A stretch of DNA of 23,392 nucleotides. It comes from a virus. The position numbers and the translations under genes were made by a program. The DNA lies in IMG/VR virus record IMGVR_UViG_3300044627_003355, positions 1 through 23,392 of that record. One strand, 5' to 3'. Positions within the stretch are counted from its first letter, which is position 1; every line of letters starts with the position of its first letter. Shown here piece after piece: positions 12,587-18,926 of this stretch. The notes beneath the pieces were generated by a model. The model searched no databases, had not been told where the DNA came from, and saw nothing but the letters and a program-made list of their open reading frames with translations.

Positions 12587-12818
12587 TACTCTCATCCAAG
12601 CAGGAATATTATTCATAGGATGTATGATTCTGTCACCACCTATACATTGTGGGGTAACTGAATAATATTTGTTACAAGGATTGCAACCTTGTGAGAGTAC
12701 CAATAATCAGATAGAGAAGAAAGTTCTCACTCAGCAGTATAACTGACTAGTATACACTTATGTCTAGTCAACATAAGAAAAACTGAGAGGTCAGCAGGTG
12801 AAAGTCCTGCTTCTGATT
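12587..12818 (+). ncRNA. Structured RNA candidate with two domains and a pseudoknot
   Basis: Domain 1 is closed by TACTCTC (12587-12593) / GAGAGTA (12693-12699). Inside are AATATTATTCA (12605-12615) / TGAATAATATT (12659-12669) and ACAAGG/CCTTGT (12674-12692), which stacks directly on the closing helix. Domain 2 is closed by AATCAGA (12705-12711) / TCTGATT (12812-12818). Inside are GAGAA/TTCTC (12714-12728), CTCAG (12730-12734) / CTGAG (12783-12787), and AGCAGG/CCTGCT (12793-12811), which abuts the closing helix. Between the CTCAG and CTGAG strands is an H-type pseudoknot: GACTAG/CTAGTC (12745-12769) and CTTATG (12757-12762) / CATAAG (12772-12777). A short hairpin TATCCT/AGGATA lies upstream (12554-12569). 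No known RNA class was recognised. It may be a free RNA or the leader of the gene at 12846. Confidence 0.55.
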
Positions 12819-12845
12819 AAGAATTATTCACTTAAAAATATAACT

Positions 12846-13019
12846 ATGTACGAATACTGTATAAATAGTGAAATATTATTCTCTACATATGACTTAAGAA
12901 GACATATTAGAATAATGAAAGCAAGAATGAACCACCATAAAAGTATTGGTGGTAAAGTAGGTTACTTTAAAAACCAAATCAAAATTGCAGAAAAAAAACT
13001 TCTTAAGAAACTTTATTAA
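12846..13019 (+). CDS. Basic hypothetical protein, 57 aa
   Basis: ATG at 12846 gives MYEYCINSEILFSTYDLRRH, then a Lys/Arg-rich helical part (KARMNHHKSIGGKVGYFKNQ) ending in IKIAEKKLLKKLY. An in-frame GTG at 12798 would lie inside the hairpin AGCAGG/CCTGCT of the structured RNA and was rejected as start. The gene begins 27 bases after the RNA closing helix, so the RNA could control its translation. Function unknown. Confidence 0.55.
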   Translation: MYEYCINSEILFSTYDLRRHIRIMKARMNHHKSIGGKVGYFKNQIKIAEKKLLKKLY

Positions 13020-13040
13020 TCACTTATAAATAAACTTAAA

Positions 13041-13844
13041 ATGAAAATTCATTTAAACTCAAGACAAGGTCTCTTTGAAGTAGAGACATATGGTAGAGAT
13101 ACAATTACATTATCTACCAAACATAATGTGTTTCAAGTACCAGTATCTGATTTTAAATCATTTGCTGGCGGTAATTGGAACTTTAATGTATCCAAAGAAA
13201 AAATGGATACATTCTTATCAGTTGTTCAACCTGATAAATATAAAATACAAGTTGAACAAGAGAATCAAATACTAACTCTAGCTGTTAGATTAGGTATGAT
13301 TCAAGATGCAGTTAAAGCACAACAATCAGTTGTTGTAGAAGAATCAGATGATTATCAAGATATACCATTTGAAACTGATGAACCAACCAAAGATGAATAT
13401 GAAAAATGGTGGAGAGATAAATGTGATGAGCTTAATAGTACAAGAAATAAAATGAGAAGTATTGCACGTGAAGTGTATTCTCAGAATCTTGACTTCAGTA
13501 ATTTTCAGAATACCAAGGGTATTAAGTTTATCATACAGCAGGATCATGTTGATGAAAACTCATACAGACTATGTTGGGATCCATATGGATTTGTATCCAA
13601 TGGTCACTCAGATATTAGTAGTATTTATCGTGATAATATATGGGGTACAATCAATGGTGGTTGGATTAAAATTATTGGTGATGATGTCATCTTGTATTTT
13701 AAATCTGGTGACTATGGTGTGTATGATAATGCTATTGCTACTGAATGTGCAAAGAAAGTATTTCCAGGAAAGACTATACATTCATTTGCAGGTAGACAAT
13801 GGGATTCTGAATTAGATTCTATGTTTGAATCTTTACCATTTTAA
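13041..13844 (+). CDS. Hypothetical protein with an SSB-like C-terminal tip
   Basis: 267 residues. The N-terminal ~60 residues form a beta-rich domain (MKIHLNSRQGLFEVETYGRD, then SKHNVFQV-like strands). A helix and an acidic linker follow, with YQDIPFETDEPTKDEYEKWW (about 104-123), and then a C-terminal alpha/beta domain (WDPYGFVSNGHSDISSIY, GGWIKIIGDDVILYFKSGDY). The last residues are ELDSMFESLPF: an acidic stretch ending in Leu-Pro-Phe, like the terminal peptide of single-stranded DNA-binding proteins that recruits repair and replication enzymes. I do not recognise the domains. Confidence 0.6.
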   Translation: MKIHLNSRQGLFEVETYGRDTITLSTKHNVFQVPVSDFKSFAGGNWNFNVSKEKMDTFLSVVQPDKYKIQVEQENQILTLAVRLGMIQDAVKAQQSVVVEESDDYQDIPFETDEPTKDEYEKWWRDKCDELNSTRNKMRSIAREVYSQNLDFSNFQNTKGIKFIIQQDHVDENSYRLCWDPYGFVSNGHSDISSIYRDNIWGTINGGWIKIIGDDVILYFKSGDYGVYDNAIATECAKKVFPGKTIHSFAGRQWDSELDSMFESLPF

Positions 13845-13928
13845 CTCTATGTCCTGAGTATGACAATAAAGTGCTCATTTTTTCAACTTAAAAATCAATT
13901 TATTATTAACTCTCAAAAACCAAAACAA

Positions 13929-14840
13929 ATGAGAAATTTATCTACTAAGGGTTTAAGCATGTCCCAAGCACAATCAATATCTAACTTGTGTAATCAAAAT
14001 GCTGTTGAGATTCAACGTGAGTTGGATTCTTACAACAACTGCAGTAAAACTATTACTGTTAATGGTGAAAGCTACTTATTACAAGAAGGAATATCTATTC
14101 CTGATAATGTAATTGAGAAGCTTAAAATCAAGGGTGATTTACATGCTTGTCAAGCTTTCCTTATGGAAGCTATCAAGGGTAAAGAAGCTTACATGGATGA
14201 TTTAAGGAGAGCTACTCCTGATTTATCTAACTTAGTTAAACCTGAAAGGGTTTATGCTCCTGACTTTGATGAGTTACCAGGTGTAACAGAATCATGGGGT
14301 TGGACACAACTAAGTGATAGTGAGTATTCTGAGTACTTACAAGCTGAAGCAATGGCTTCTCACTTGGGTCAATTTATCCATAGAAATGGTAAGTTATCTG
14401 AGTTGAGAAAGCAACTACCTCATATTGCTAGTATTGAGTGGTTTGAAGTGGAAGAAGGTAAAAAGACTCCGGTCAAAGTTACCAAGCATCACATGTCAAG
14501 CCCATTAATGGTACTACATGAGGAGATTGCTGAACAACATAGAAAGTATGAGCAACGTGTTAATTACTTCAAAGCTAAGGTTAAGAACTTAACTAGTGAT
14601 GAGAATGCACGTATTCAGAAATTGAATGCAGATAAAGCTGCTGAATTCTTAATCATTGAGCAAAAACTCAATGAAGAGTATCAGTTAGCTATGGATGCAT
14701 ATCATGGTGAAGTGCTTAGACTTACTATGGAGTTTAATAGTCAACGAGAGTTGGATATTAAAGCTGCTGCAGCATTGAGAATCAATGTTGATCCTAGATT
14801 TCAAGATGTAATAAACTTGTTTGTTGCTCCTGAGAAATAG
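13929..14840 (+). CDS. Conserved phage protein with long C-terminal coiled coil
   Basis: 303 residues from ATG at 13929; the extra 23 residues of a start at 13860 are unlike the rest. It begins MRNLSTKGLSMSQAQSISNL, followed by CNQNAVEIQRELDSYNNCSK and SLHACQAF-type helices (GDLHACQAFLMEAIKGKEAY). Residues ~210-290 are heptad-like and charged (HEEIAEQHRKYEQRVNYF and LNADKAAEFLIIEQKLNEEY), a probable coiled coil. I recall proteins with the same KGLSMSQAQSISNLCNQ start from other phages of Bacteroidota, without known function. A terminator-like hairpin follows. Confidence 0.65.
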   Translation: MRNLSTKGLSMSQAQSISNLCNQNAVEIQRELDSYNNCSKTITVNGESYLLQEGISIPDNVIEKLKIKGDLHACQAFLMEAIKGKEAYMDDLRRATPDLSNLVKPERVYAPDFDELPGVTESWGWTQLSDSEYSEYLQAEAMASHLGQFIHRNGKLSELRKQLPHIASIEWFEVEEGKKTPVKVTKHHMSSPLMVLHEEIAEQHRKYEQRVNYFKAKVKNLTSDENARIQKLNADKAAEFLIIEQKLNEEYQLAMDAYHGEVLRLTMEFNSQRELDIKAAAALRINVDPRFQDVINLFVAPEK

Positions 14841-14857
14841 GAACTTACATACTAGGT

Positions 14858-14895
14858 GAGCAAGAGATAGGCACAAGCTGATTCTCTTGCTCTTT
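14858..14895 (+). terminator. Hairpin terminator after the coiled-coil gene
   Basis: A perfect 10-bp stem GAGCAAGAGA (14858-14867) / TCTCTTGCTC (14883-14892), followed by only three T residues and TATGTT. The stem is clear, but the T tract is weak. Confidence 0.6.
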
Positions 14896-14975
14896 ATGTT
14901 AAGTGACAAGAATTTTTTTATTTGTGATTGATTATCACACAATAATTAATAAAATTAATACAACTAATTTTACCG

Positions 14976-15096
14976 CTTCTCTTCAAACTTTATAAAAACT
15001 GAGATAGAACTCCCACATTAGACAGGTTATGCATAATATATGCAATTGGCTAACATTGAGACTTAGTATTTGTATTTGCCTTTGTGTGAAGAGAAG
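14976..15096 (+). ncRNA. Second structured RNA candidate, about 120 nt
   Basis: The outer helix CTTCTCTTCA (14976-14985) / TGAAGAGAAG (15087-15096) is perfect over 10 bp and closes a 101-base interior. Inside, TTAG (15018-15021) / CTAA (15050-15053) and TGCATA/TATGCA (15030-15044) make one stacked hairpin with small internal loops. The remaining 14896-15189 interval has no gene: it holds an imperfect dyad TTGTGAT...ATCACACAA near 14922-14942 and AT-rich DNA before the gene at 15190. A long rod with large asymmetric loops recalls 6S-type RNAs, but there is no sequence match to prove that. Confidence 0.45.
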
Positions 15097-15189
15097 GTCT
15101 TTGAATTTGTTTTTGTATTTGATTTTAGCTATATATTCTTGTCACTTGATGACTATTTACTTATCTGATTACAATTTAAAATTACACTT

Positions 15190-15528
15190 ATGAATAAATC
15201 AATCCCCTTTGGTTACCACTATATAGGTAGCCACACAATCATTAAACTTAACATGAATCTCACACCTGCAGATGCAGATGAAATTAGAAATCTATTTGGT
15301 TTTTCTGTTTCACATGTAGGAAGATATGGCTCTATGCTATGTAGAATAGAAGCAGTAGTTCCTTGGAATGGTATGGGAAATGAAAACTTTAGAAACTGGT
15401 TTAATAAACTTGAGATTTATAAGATCAATGCTAAGATGGAAAAACTAGCAAACAAAAAAGTAGAAGCATTAGACAGAGCACTTAATGCTGAGAATTTATT
15501 AATTAATTTGAATGATTTACCCTTTTAA
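15190..15528 (+). CDS. Hypothetical protein ending in SSB-like NDLPF
   Basis: 112 residues. It begins MNKSIPFGYHYIGSHTIIKL, has a compact alpha/beta core (TPADADEIRNLFGFSVSHVG, RIEAVVPWNG, NFRNWFNKLEIYKI), then a charged helix (AKMEKLANKKVEALDRALNA) and ends LINLNDLPF. Asp-Leu-Pro-Phe at the extreme C-terminus is the tip found in Bacteroidota SSB proteins. This could let the protein bind host SSB partners. No family is recognised for the core. Confidence 0.6.
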   Translation: MNKSIPFGYHYIGSHTIIKLNMNLTPADADEIRNLFGFSVSHVGRYGSMLCRIEAVVPWNGMGNENFRNWFNKLEIYKINAKMEKLANKKVEALDRALNAENLLINLNDLPF

Positions 15529-15538
15529 TAAAATAATT

Positions 15539-15676
15539 ATGAAAACAATTGGAATAGTACTAGCATGGTTTGTATTTATTGGAGTTCTAGCATCTTTTGT
15601 TAGCTGCAGTAGTACAGTACACTGTGATGCTTATGGTCAAACAGAACAAGTACAAAATAAAACTGTAAGCAAATGA
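15539..15676 (+). CDS. Small lipoprotein, 45 aa
   Basis: ATG at 15539, TGA at 15674-15676, overlapping the next start (ATGA). MKTIGIVLAWFVFIGVLAS then FVSC gives a signal peptide with the lipid Cys at 23; the mature peptide is SSTVHCDAYGQTEQVQN-like. The HCDAYGQTE core matches KCDAYSNTE of the leftward lipoprotein at 10501-10632. Very small lipoproteins of phages can block receptors after infection; that role is only a possibility here. Confidence 0.6.
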   Translation: MKTIGIVLAWFVFIGVLASFVSCSSTVHCDAYGQTEQVQNKTVSK

Positions 15677-15918
15677 TTTATAGAAAGTTAACAAAACTAA
15701 AAAAGCAAAAGAGGGATATAGAGTCCCTCATTAATGCTGCATATCAGTCTAAGGCTGACCCTGAAGTGGTTATACTTAGAGTAGGTGACTTACAATGGGA
15801 CCTTAGTATAGTAGAAAAAGAAATAGAGGAAGAAAAAATGATGCTTCCTTTTAAATTAACTCTTGCTGCATTTGTAGTAGGTAGTATAGGTTTATTAATT
15901 TATGGATTAACACTTTAA
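15673..15918 (+). CDS. Coiled-coil protein with C-terminal membrane anchor, 81 aa
   Basis: Residues 1-55 are a highly charged helix (KLTKLKKQKRDIESLINAAY, then VEKEIEEEKMM); residues ~59-80 (LTLAAFVVGSIGLLIYGLTL) form one membrane helix. It is translated from a start that overlaps the lipoprotein stop. The pair of a small lipoprotein plus a coupled inner-membrane coiled-coil protein resembles the o-spanin/i-spanin arrangement, although here the anchor is at the C-terminal end, unlike usual i-spanins. Function not assigned. Confidence 0.6.
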   Translation: MIYRKLTKLKKQKRDIESLINAAYQSKADPEVVILRVGDLQWDLSIVEKEIEEEKMMLPFKLTLAAFVVGSIGLLIYGLTL

Positions 15919-15920
15919 TT

Positions 15921-16115
15921 ATGGCGAATTTAATTTTTGTATGGTATCTTCTTACAGGAACTGTACAGTATCAACAGACAATGGATGGACACAAGCAATA
16001 TGCTTTGTTCTTTGAAGATGGAAAGGTTATAGACTATGCATATAAGGGTGAAATCTTAGAATACATAGAGACCGGAACATTTGAGTATAATGAAGATTTA
16101 GAACTTAGTAAATAA
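15921..16115 (+). CDS. Hypothetical protein, 64 aa
   Basis: Begins MANLIFVWYLLTGTVQYQQT and continues DGHKQYALFFEDGKVIDYAY, ending with an acidic stretch (YNEDLELSK). The first ~14 residues are hydrophobic but too short for a sure membrane helix; the rest looks like a small beta-hairpin domain. It starts 2 bases after the membrane protein stop. The tRNA gene begins 7 bases after its stop. Function unknown. Confidence 0.55.
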   Translation: MANLIFVWYLLTGTVQYQQTMDGHKQYALFFEDGKVIDYAYKGEILEYIETGTFEYNEDLELSK

Positions 16116-16122
16116 TCTTTTT

Positions 16123-16196
16123 GGTCCTGTAGCTCAGCTGGATAGAGCAATTGCCTTCTAAGCAATAGGTCCTTGGTTCGAATCCAAGCAGGATCA
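16123..16196 (+). tRNA. tRNA-Arg (anticodon UCU)
   Basis: A full cloverleaf can be drawn: acceptor GGTCCTG/CAGGATC (one G-U pair), D stem GCTC/GAGC, anticodon stem ATTGC/GCAAT with loop CTTCTAA (anticodon TCT at 16157-16159), five-base variable loop, and T stem CTTGG/CCAAG with loop TTCGAAT. The discriminator is A at 16196, and CCA is not encoded. It reads AGA, a codon used often in this window, so codon supply is the simplest role. It might also supply a charged tRNA for the transferase at 9374, if that enzyme uses Arg. Confidence 0.95.
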
Positions 16197-16216
16197 CTAA
16201 CTTTTAAATATATTAT

Positions 16217-16447
16217 ATGAGAAATACAGACTATAAACTTATAACATCTGTCATGGGATTTAATTTAAAGGTCACAGTTAAAGATGAGAATAACCAAATG
16301 GTTAAAACAGGTATTAAACACACTATTCAACGTGCAGAAGGTAGTATATCTGCATTTAAAAATAGAATAGGTGATAAGAAATGGTTTACTCACTTTAATG
16401 ATGGTCTTTACAACAAAATTCTAGACTACAGAAAAAACAATGATTAA
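16217..16447 (+). CDS. Hypothetical protein, 76 aa
   Basis: Begins MRNTDYKLITSVMGFNLKVT and has KHTIQRAEGSISAFKNRIGD and KKWFTHFNDGLYNKILDYRK. A short beta start and two amphipathic helices are likely. It stands between the tRNA and a terminator. No family is recognised. Confidence 0.5.
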   Translation: MRNTDYKLITSVMGFNLKVTVKDENNQMVKTGIKHTIQRAEGSISAFKNRIGDKKWFTHFNDGLYNKILDYRKNND

Positions 16448-16496
16448 GATTTTTAAGATAGTGTATTCTGTGAATATACTTTTCCAATCCAAATAG

Positions 16497-16527
16497 CAAG
16501 GGGTAGCAATACCCCTTGTTTATTGTT
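16497..16527 (+). terminator. Rho-independent terminator
   Basis: A perfect 9-bp stem CAAGGGGTA / TACCCCTTG with a GCAA (GNRA) tetraloop (16497-16518), followed by TTTATTGTT. It closes the unit that contains the tRNA and the 76-residue gene. Confidence 0.85.
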
Positions 16528-16574
16528 AGCTATATATTACAGTATTTTATTTTGTACAAGCAATTCTACTTGAT
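16526..16574 (+). promoter_or_regulatory. Possible promoter, degenerate TACAA element
   Basis: TTAGCTATATATT (16526-16538) also occurs upstream of the gene at 15190 (15125-15137). It is followed by TTTTGTACAAGC and, six bases on, ACTTGATTTT, which resembles the spacing of TTTTGTACAACCC...ACTTGG in copy C at 11977-11996. The segment lies between a terminator and the gene at 16606. Confidence 0.35.
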
Positions 16575-16605
16575 TTTATCACGTATTTTTACTACAGAAT
16601 AAATA

Positions 16606-16878
16606 ATGTTATATCAATTACCTAACGGAAAAGTTGTTCACCTGAGCATTGAAGAATACTTAAGTCTTACAGATTTAGATATACAGTTCTTAATGTCTAT
16701 AGATTATGGTGAACATATCTTAGACCCTTTTACCGGTTCTGCTGTTGAGAAAAACACCAGAGAAAAATATATTGATACAGACTTTCTTCCACTAGAAGAT
16801 TATGACCTTAATGATATACCATCAGATGATTTACCATTTGATGATATCATTGACTTAGAGGATCCACTGGATAACTAG
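16606..16878 (+). CDS. Acidic hypothetical protein, 90 aa
   Basis: Begins MLYQLPNGKVVHLSIEEYLS and continues LTDLDIQFLMSIDYG and EHILDPFTGSAVEKNTREKY. The last 35 residues are very acidic, with LNDIPSDDLPFDDIIDLEDP. The DDLPF piece is like an SSB tip but is internal here. I recall this protein type in other Bacteroidota phages without function. Acidic small proteins can act as DNA mimics or partner-binding tails. Its TAG stop is the first base triplet of the near-palindrome at 16876-16905. Confidence 0.6.
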   Translation: MLYQLPNGKVVHLSIEEYLSLTDLDIQFLMSIDYGEHILDPFTGSAVEKNTREKYIDTDFLPLEDYDLNDIPSDDLPFDDIIDLEDPLDN

Positions 16879-16905
16879 TATTGCTAATCGCGATATGCAA
16901 TACTA
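16876..16905. repeat. 30-bp near-palindrome with central ATCGCGAT
   Basis: Arms TAGTATTGC (16876-16884) and GCAATACTA (16897-16905) are perfect inverted repeats. The centre holds the self-complementary ATCGCGAT flanked by TA and AT, so 26 of 30 positions fit dyad symmetry. There is no T tract, so it is not a normal terminator. A second short pair TTGAGT/ACTCAA lies at 16923-16958 in the same gap before the gene at 16993. Confidence 0.55.
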
Positions 16906-16992
16906 AACACTTATCACTTAGCTTGAGTAACTAATGGTATAGTAAAATCTACACTCAAAAATCTATTTATTAATTTTTTAAAAACAAAAAAG

Positions 16993-17475
16993 ATGAACTC
17001 TAAAGTAATCGTAACAGCTGACCCTACAACTAATGCAGTAATTAATGTATCACAAAATAAACCTGAATGGGGTTATATCCGTGTACAACAAGTAAGAACA
17101 ATGATTGATGATAATGGTTTCTTGAAAAGAAAAACAGTATCTGCAATTGTTCCTTCTTTACTAGTAGATTTACAAGCATCAGGTTTCTTTGCTGGTCAGC
17201 AATTAGATGGTAAAATTGTGATTGAAGAATCACTTGAGCCATTCAATGATAAAACACCAGAGCGTGATTTAAAAATTGCTGGTGAAACAGGTATTGTATG
17301 TACATTAGCAGGACAACCAATCTATAGAAGAACTAAATTTTCTTTTGATGGTAATATTTCTGATACTTTAATCAAACATGATAATGTTGAAGAGTTGCGT
17401 GCTGCTTATGCTATTAGTTCTAAACCAAATACTGAAGCATTGAAGAATGCTGCAAGCCAGGATTTTAATCTATAA
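16993..17475 (+). CDS. Conserved phage protein, possible ssDNA-binding protein
   Basis: 160 residues, beginning MNSKVIVTADPTTNAVINVS. Beta-type stretches (PEWGYIRVQQVRTMIDDNGF and KRKTVSAIVPSLL) are followed by GQQLDGKIVIEESLEPFNDK and GIVCTLAGQPIYRRTKFSFD. The C-terminus is less ordered, ending NAASQDFNL. Length, beta content and position ahead of DNA-metabolism genes would fit an OB-fold single-stranded DNA-binding protein, but no firm motif shows this, and the C-terminus is not acidic. The gene has a 114-base leader with a dyad and a hairpin after its stop. Confidence 0.5.
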   Translation: MNSKVIVTADPTTNAVINVSQNKPEWGYIRVQQVRTMIDDNGFLKRKTVSAIVPSLLVDLQASGFFAGQQLDGKIVIEESLEPFNDKTPERDLKIAGETGIVCTLAGQPIYRRTKFSFDGNISDTLIKHDNVEELRAAYAISSKPNTEALKNAASQDFNL

Positions 17476-17497
17476 GATATAAGGTTGATGGAAGTAG

Positions 17498-17526
17498 ATG
17501 GGGCTGGGAAACTGGCCCCATTTATT
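17498..17526 (+). terminator. Hairpin terminator
   Basis: ATGGGGC (17498-17504) / GCCCCAT (17515-17521), 7 bp with a 10-base loop, followed by TTATTATG. It should end or weaken transcription after the gene at 16993-17475 and argues that the next gene starts downstream of it. Confidence 0.6.
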
Positions 17527-17538
17527 ATGATTTATAAT

Positions 17539-18042
17539 ATGAAAATGTATAAAAAAATGGAAAAGTTAAAACAGGAAATTAGAAATTATCAGTTAAATGC
17601 AGGTAAAACTTACATGCAATATGAATCAGATGGATACTCTCAGTATCAGAACTATTTGTATAAAAGAGCATTGTATGGTTTAAATGCATTGACACAAGAA
17701 GAGCTTGCTTCTATGTGTAGCAAGAAGAAACAAAGAATACTCAATGTTTATAAGCGTGCACAGAAAGTACTTAATGTATTTAAGCAACAAGTAACAAATC
17801 AGTATAGTAACTATATCTTCAAAACTCTGTTCCCAAAGAGTCCATGGACTGATGATATGCTTGCATATTCAGAGGTAGATGAGAAGTTTACTAACACTCT
17901 AACTTTTAAAGATTTAAATATCTCTAAACAGGATATTATTGGTATCTTTATTACTGAAGGAATCCTTCCTAAAAACTTTTTAAGTTTAAAAGAAGCACCA
18001 GTAACATTACCAAGATTAAAGCATGAAGTTAAAAGTATGTGA
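17539..18042 (+). CDS. Hypothetical helical protein
   Basis: 167 residues from ATG at 17539. In-frame starts at 17485 (TTG) and 17488 lie before or inside the hairpin at 17498 and were rejected; 17527 and 17545 remain possible. The product is almost all helical and basic: KKMEKLKQEIRNYQLNAGKT, ALTQEELASMCSKKKQRILN, VYKRAQKVLNVFKQQV. It ends with an ordered segment, ISKQDIIGIFITEGILPKNF. It overlaps the HNH-type gene by 20 bases. No family is recognised. Confidence 0.6.
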   Translation: MKMYKKMEKLKQEIRNYQLNAGKTYMQYESDGYSQYQNYLYKRALYGLNALTQEELASMCSKKKQRILNVYKRAQKVLNVFKQQVTNQYSNYIFKTLFPKSPWTDDMLAYSEVDEKFTNTLTFKDLNISKQDIIGIFITEGILPKNFLSLKEAPVTLPRLKHEVKSM

Positions 18043-18427
18043 TGCCTGTCAAAAAGAGACAGTAATATGGAAGAACCATGGGGGATTTAAATACTGTAAA
18101 TATTGTTGGAGTTGCCAAAAAGCCATTGATAGTGACAGTGTACAGAAACCAACTGACTATAAAATTCCCCAGGTTTCTTCTAAGCGGAAGAAGAAAGACC
18201 AAGAGTATTTAAAACTAAGAAACAGATTTCTTACTGATTTCAGTCTATGTCAGATTGCAGTAAAAGGTTGTTCTGTTAATGCTACAGATGTACATCATAC
18301 ATATGCTGGTGCTAACAGAGATGCTTTTTACTTAGTACAATCTACATGGCTTGCAGTCTGTAGGAATTGCCATGATTGGGTGCACAGTCACCCAAAAGAG
18401 TCTAGAGCTCTTGGATATTTAAAATGA
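18023..18427 (+). CDS. Zinc-ribbon plus HNH-type nuclease-like protein
   Basis: 134 residues. The N-terminus has a zinc ribbon: Cys6-x-x-Cys9 and Cys25-x-x-Cys28 with Cys31 (KVCDACQ, KYCKYCWSC). The C-terminal half has Cys76...Cys83, then ATDVHHTYAG (His91-His92), then VCRNCHDWVH (Cys113, Cys116, His117, His121). The DVHH and CxxCHxxxH pattern is that of HNH (beta-beta-alpha-metal) endonucleases and of NinG-like recombination proteins. It may cut or resolve DNA during phage replication. It lies ahead of ParB-like and helicase genes. Confidence 0.65.
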   Translation: MKLKVCDACQKETVIWKNHGGFKYCKYCWSCQKAIDSDSVQKPTDYKIPQVSSKRKKKDQEYLKLRNRFLTDFSLCQIAVKGCSVNATDVHHTYAGANRDAFYLVQSTWLAVCRNCHDWVHSHPKESRALGYLK

Positions 18428-18433
18428 TTTATT

Positions 18434-18727
18434 ATGGGATCAAAATCAAACATGATTATTGTACAAACAATATTAGAGTATAATATAGAAAGAAGACGTG
18501 AGTTTAATATACTTAAAGAACAATTAAAAACATGTTGTTGCTTTCCAACTAGAAGAAAAATAAAATTTAGGATGGAGGAGCTTAATAAGATTTTAAGTAG
18601 AGATTATATGCTTCCTAAGTATGACTTAGTTCAAACATTAGGTATTAAGTATAAAGAACTTAAAAAGTATCCAGAGTTAATTGAAATTACAAGAAAGAAA
18701 AAAGAACTTCAAAGACTAATAGCATGA
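18434..18727 (+). CDS. Basic helical hypothetical protein, 97 aa
   Basis: Begins MGSKSNMIIVQTILEYNIER and contains REFNILKEQLKTCCCF, FRMEELNKILSRDY and YKELKKYPELIEITRKKKEL. It is mostly helical, with three cysteines in a row (CCC) near residue 35. The stop overlaps the next start (ATGA). Internal ATG at residue 7 may be the true start. Function unknown. Confidence 0.5.
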   Translation: MGSKSNMIIVQTILEYNIERRREFNILKEQLKTCCCFPTRRKIKFRMEELNKILSRDYMLPKYDLVQTLGIKYKELKKYPELIEITRKKKELQRLIA

Positions 18728-18903
18728 GTAAACCAAACAAAAAACAAATTAAAAGTATTGCTGATAAGTCTGAAACTGTTGGTAATGAATTGTATGATGA
18801 GTTTCAAAAAAGTAAAAAACTTGAAACTGCAAAAGTAGCTATAGCAGCATTTAGAAATACTCTTTATGCTAATAGTTTACTAATAAAAAATGAAAAGATA
18901 TAG
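18724..18903 (+). CDS. Small helical protein, 59 aa
   Basis: ATG at 18724 overlaps the previous stop; TAG at 18901-18903. Product: MSKPNKKQIKSIADKSETVG, then NELYDEFQKSKKLETAKVAI and AAFRNTLYANSLLIKN. Two amphipathic helices are likely. The coupling and ordinary codon use support a true gene. Function unknown. Confidence 0.55.
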   Translation: MSKPNKKQIKSIADKSETVGNELYDEFQKSKKLETAKVAIAAFRNTLYANSLLIKNEKI

Positions 18904-18926
18904 TATTTATTAATGATTTAAAATTT

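Noticed and set aside
12714-12811. Group I intron or tmRNA in the structured RNA region
   Set aside because: No flanking split gene, no recognisable P7 core, no tag frame with tRNA-like ends; left as an unclassified RNA.
12798-12845. In-frame GTG start giving a 73-residue protein
   Set aside because: The GTG lies inside the AGCAGG/CCTGCT hairpin of the structured RNA and the added residues look unlike coding sequence; ATG at 12846 is preferred.
13860-13928. 23-residue N-terminal extension of the coiled-coil protein
   Set aside because: MRNLSTKGLSMSQAQ at 13929 is the recognisable family start and the upstream part looks like leader sequence.
16123-16196. tRNA-Arg as proof that the transferase at 9374 adds arginine
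   Set aside because: AGA is common in the phage genes, so codon supply explains the tRNA without any link to the transferase.
17485-17538. TTG/ATG starts at 17485 and 17488 for the helical protein
   Set aside because: They place a terminator-like hairpin (17498-17521) inside the coding region; a start after the hairpin is more likely.
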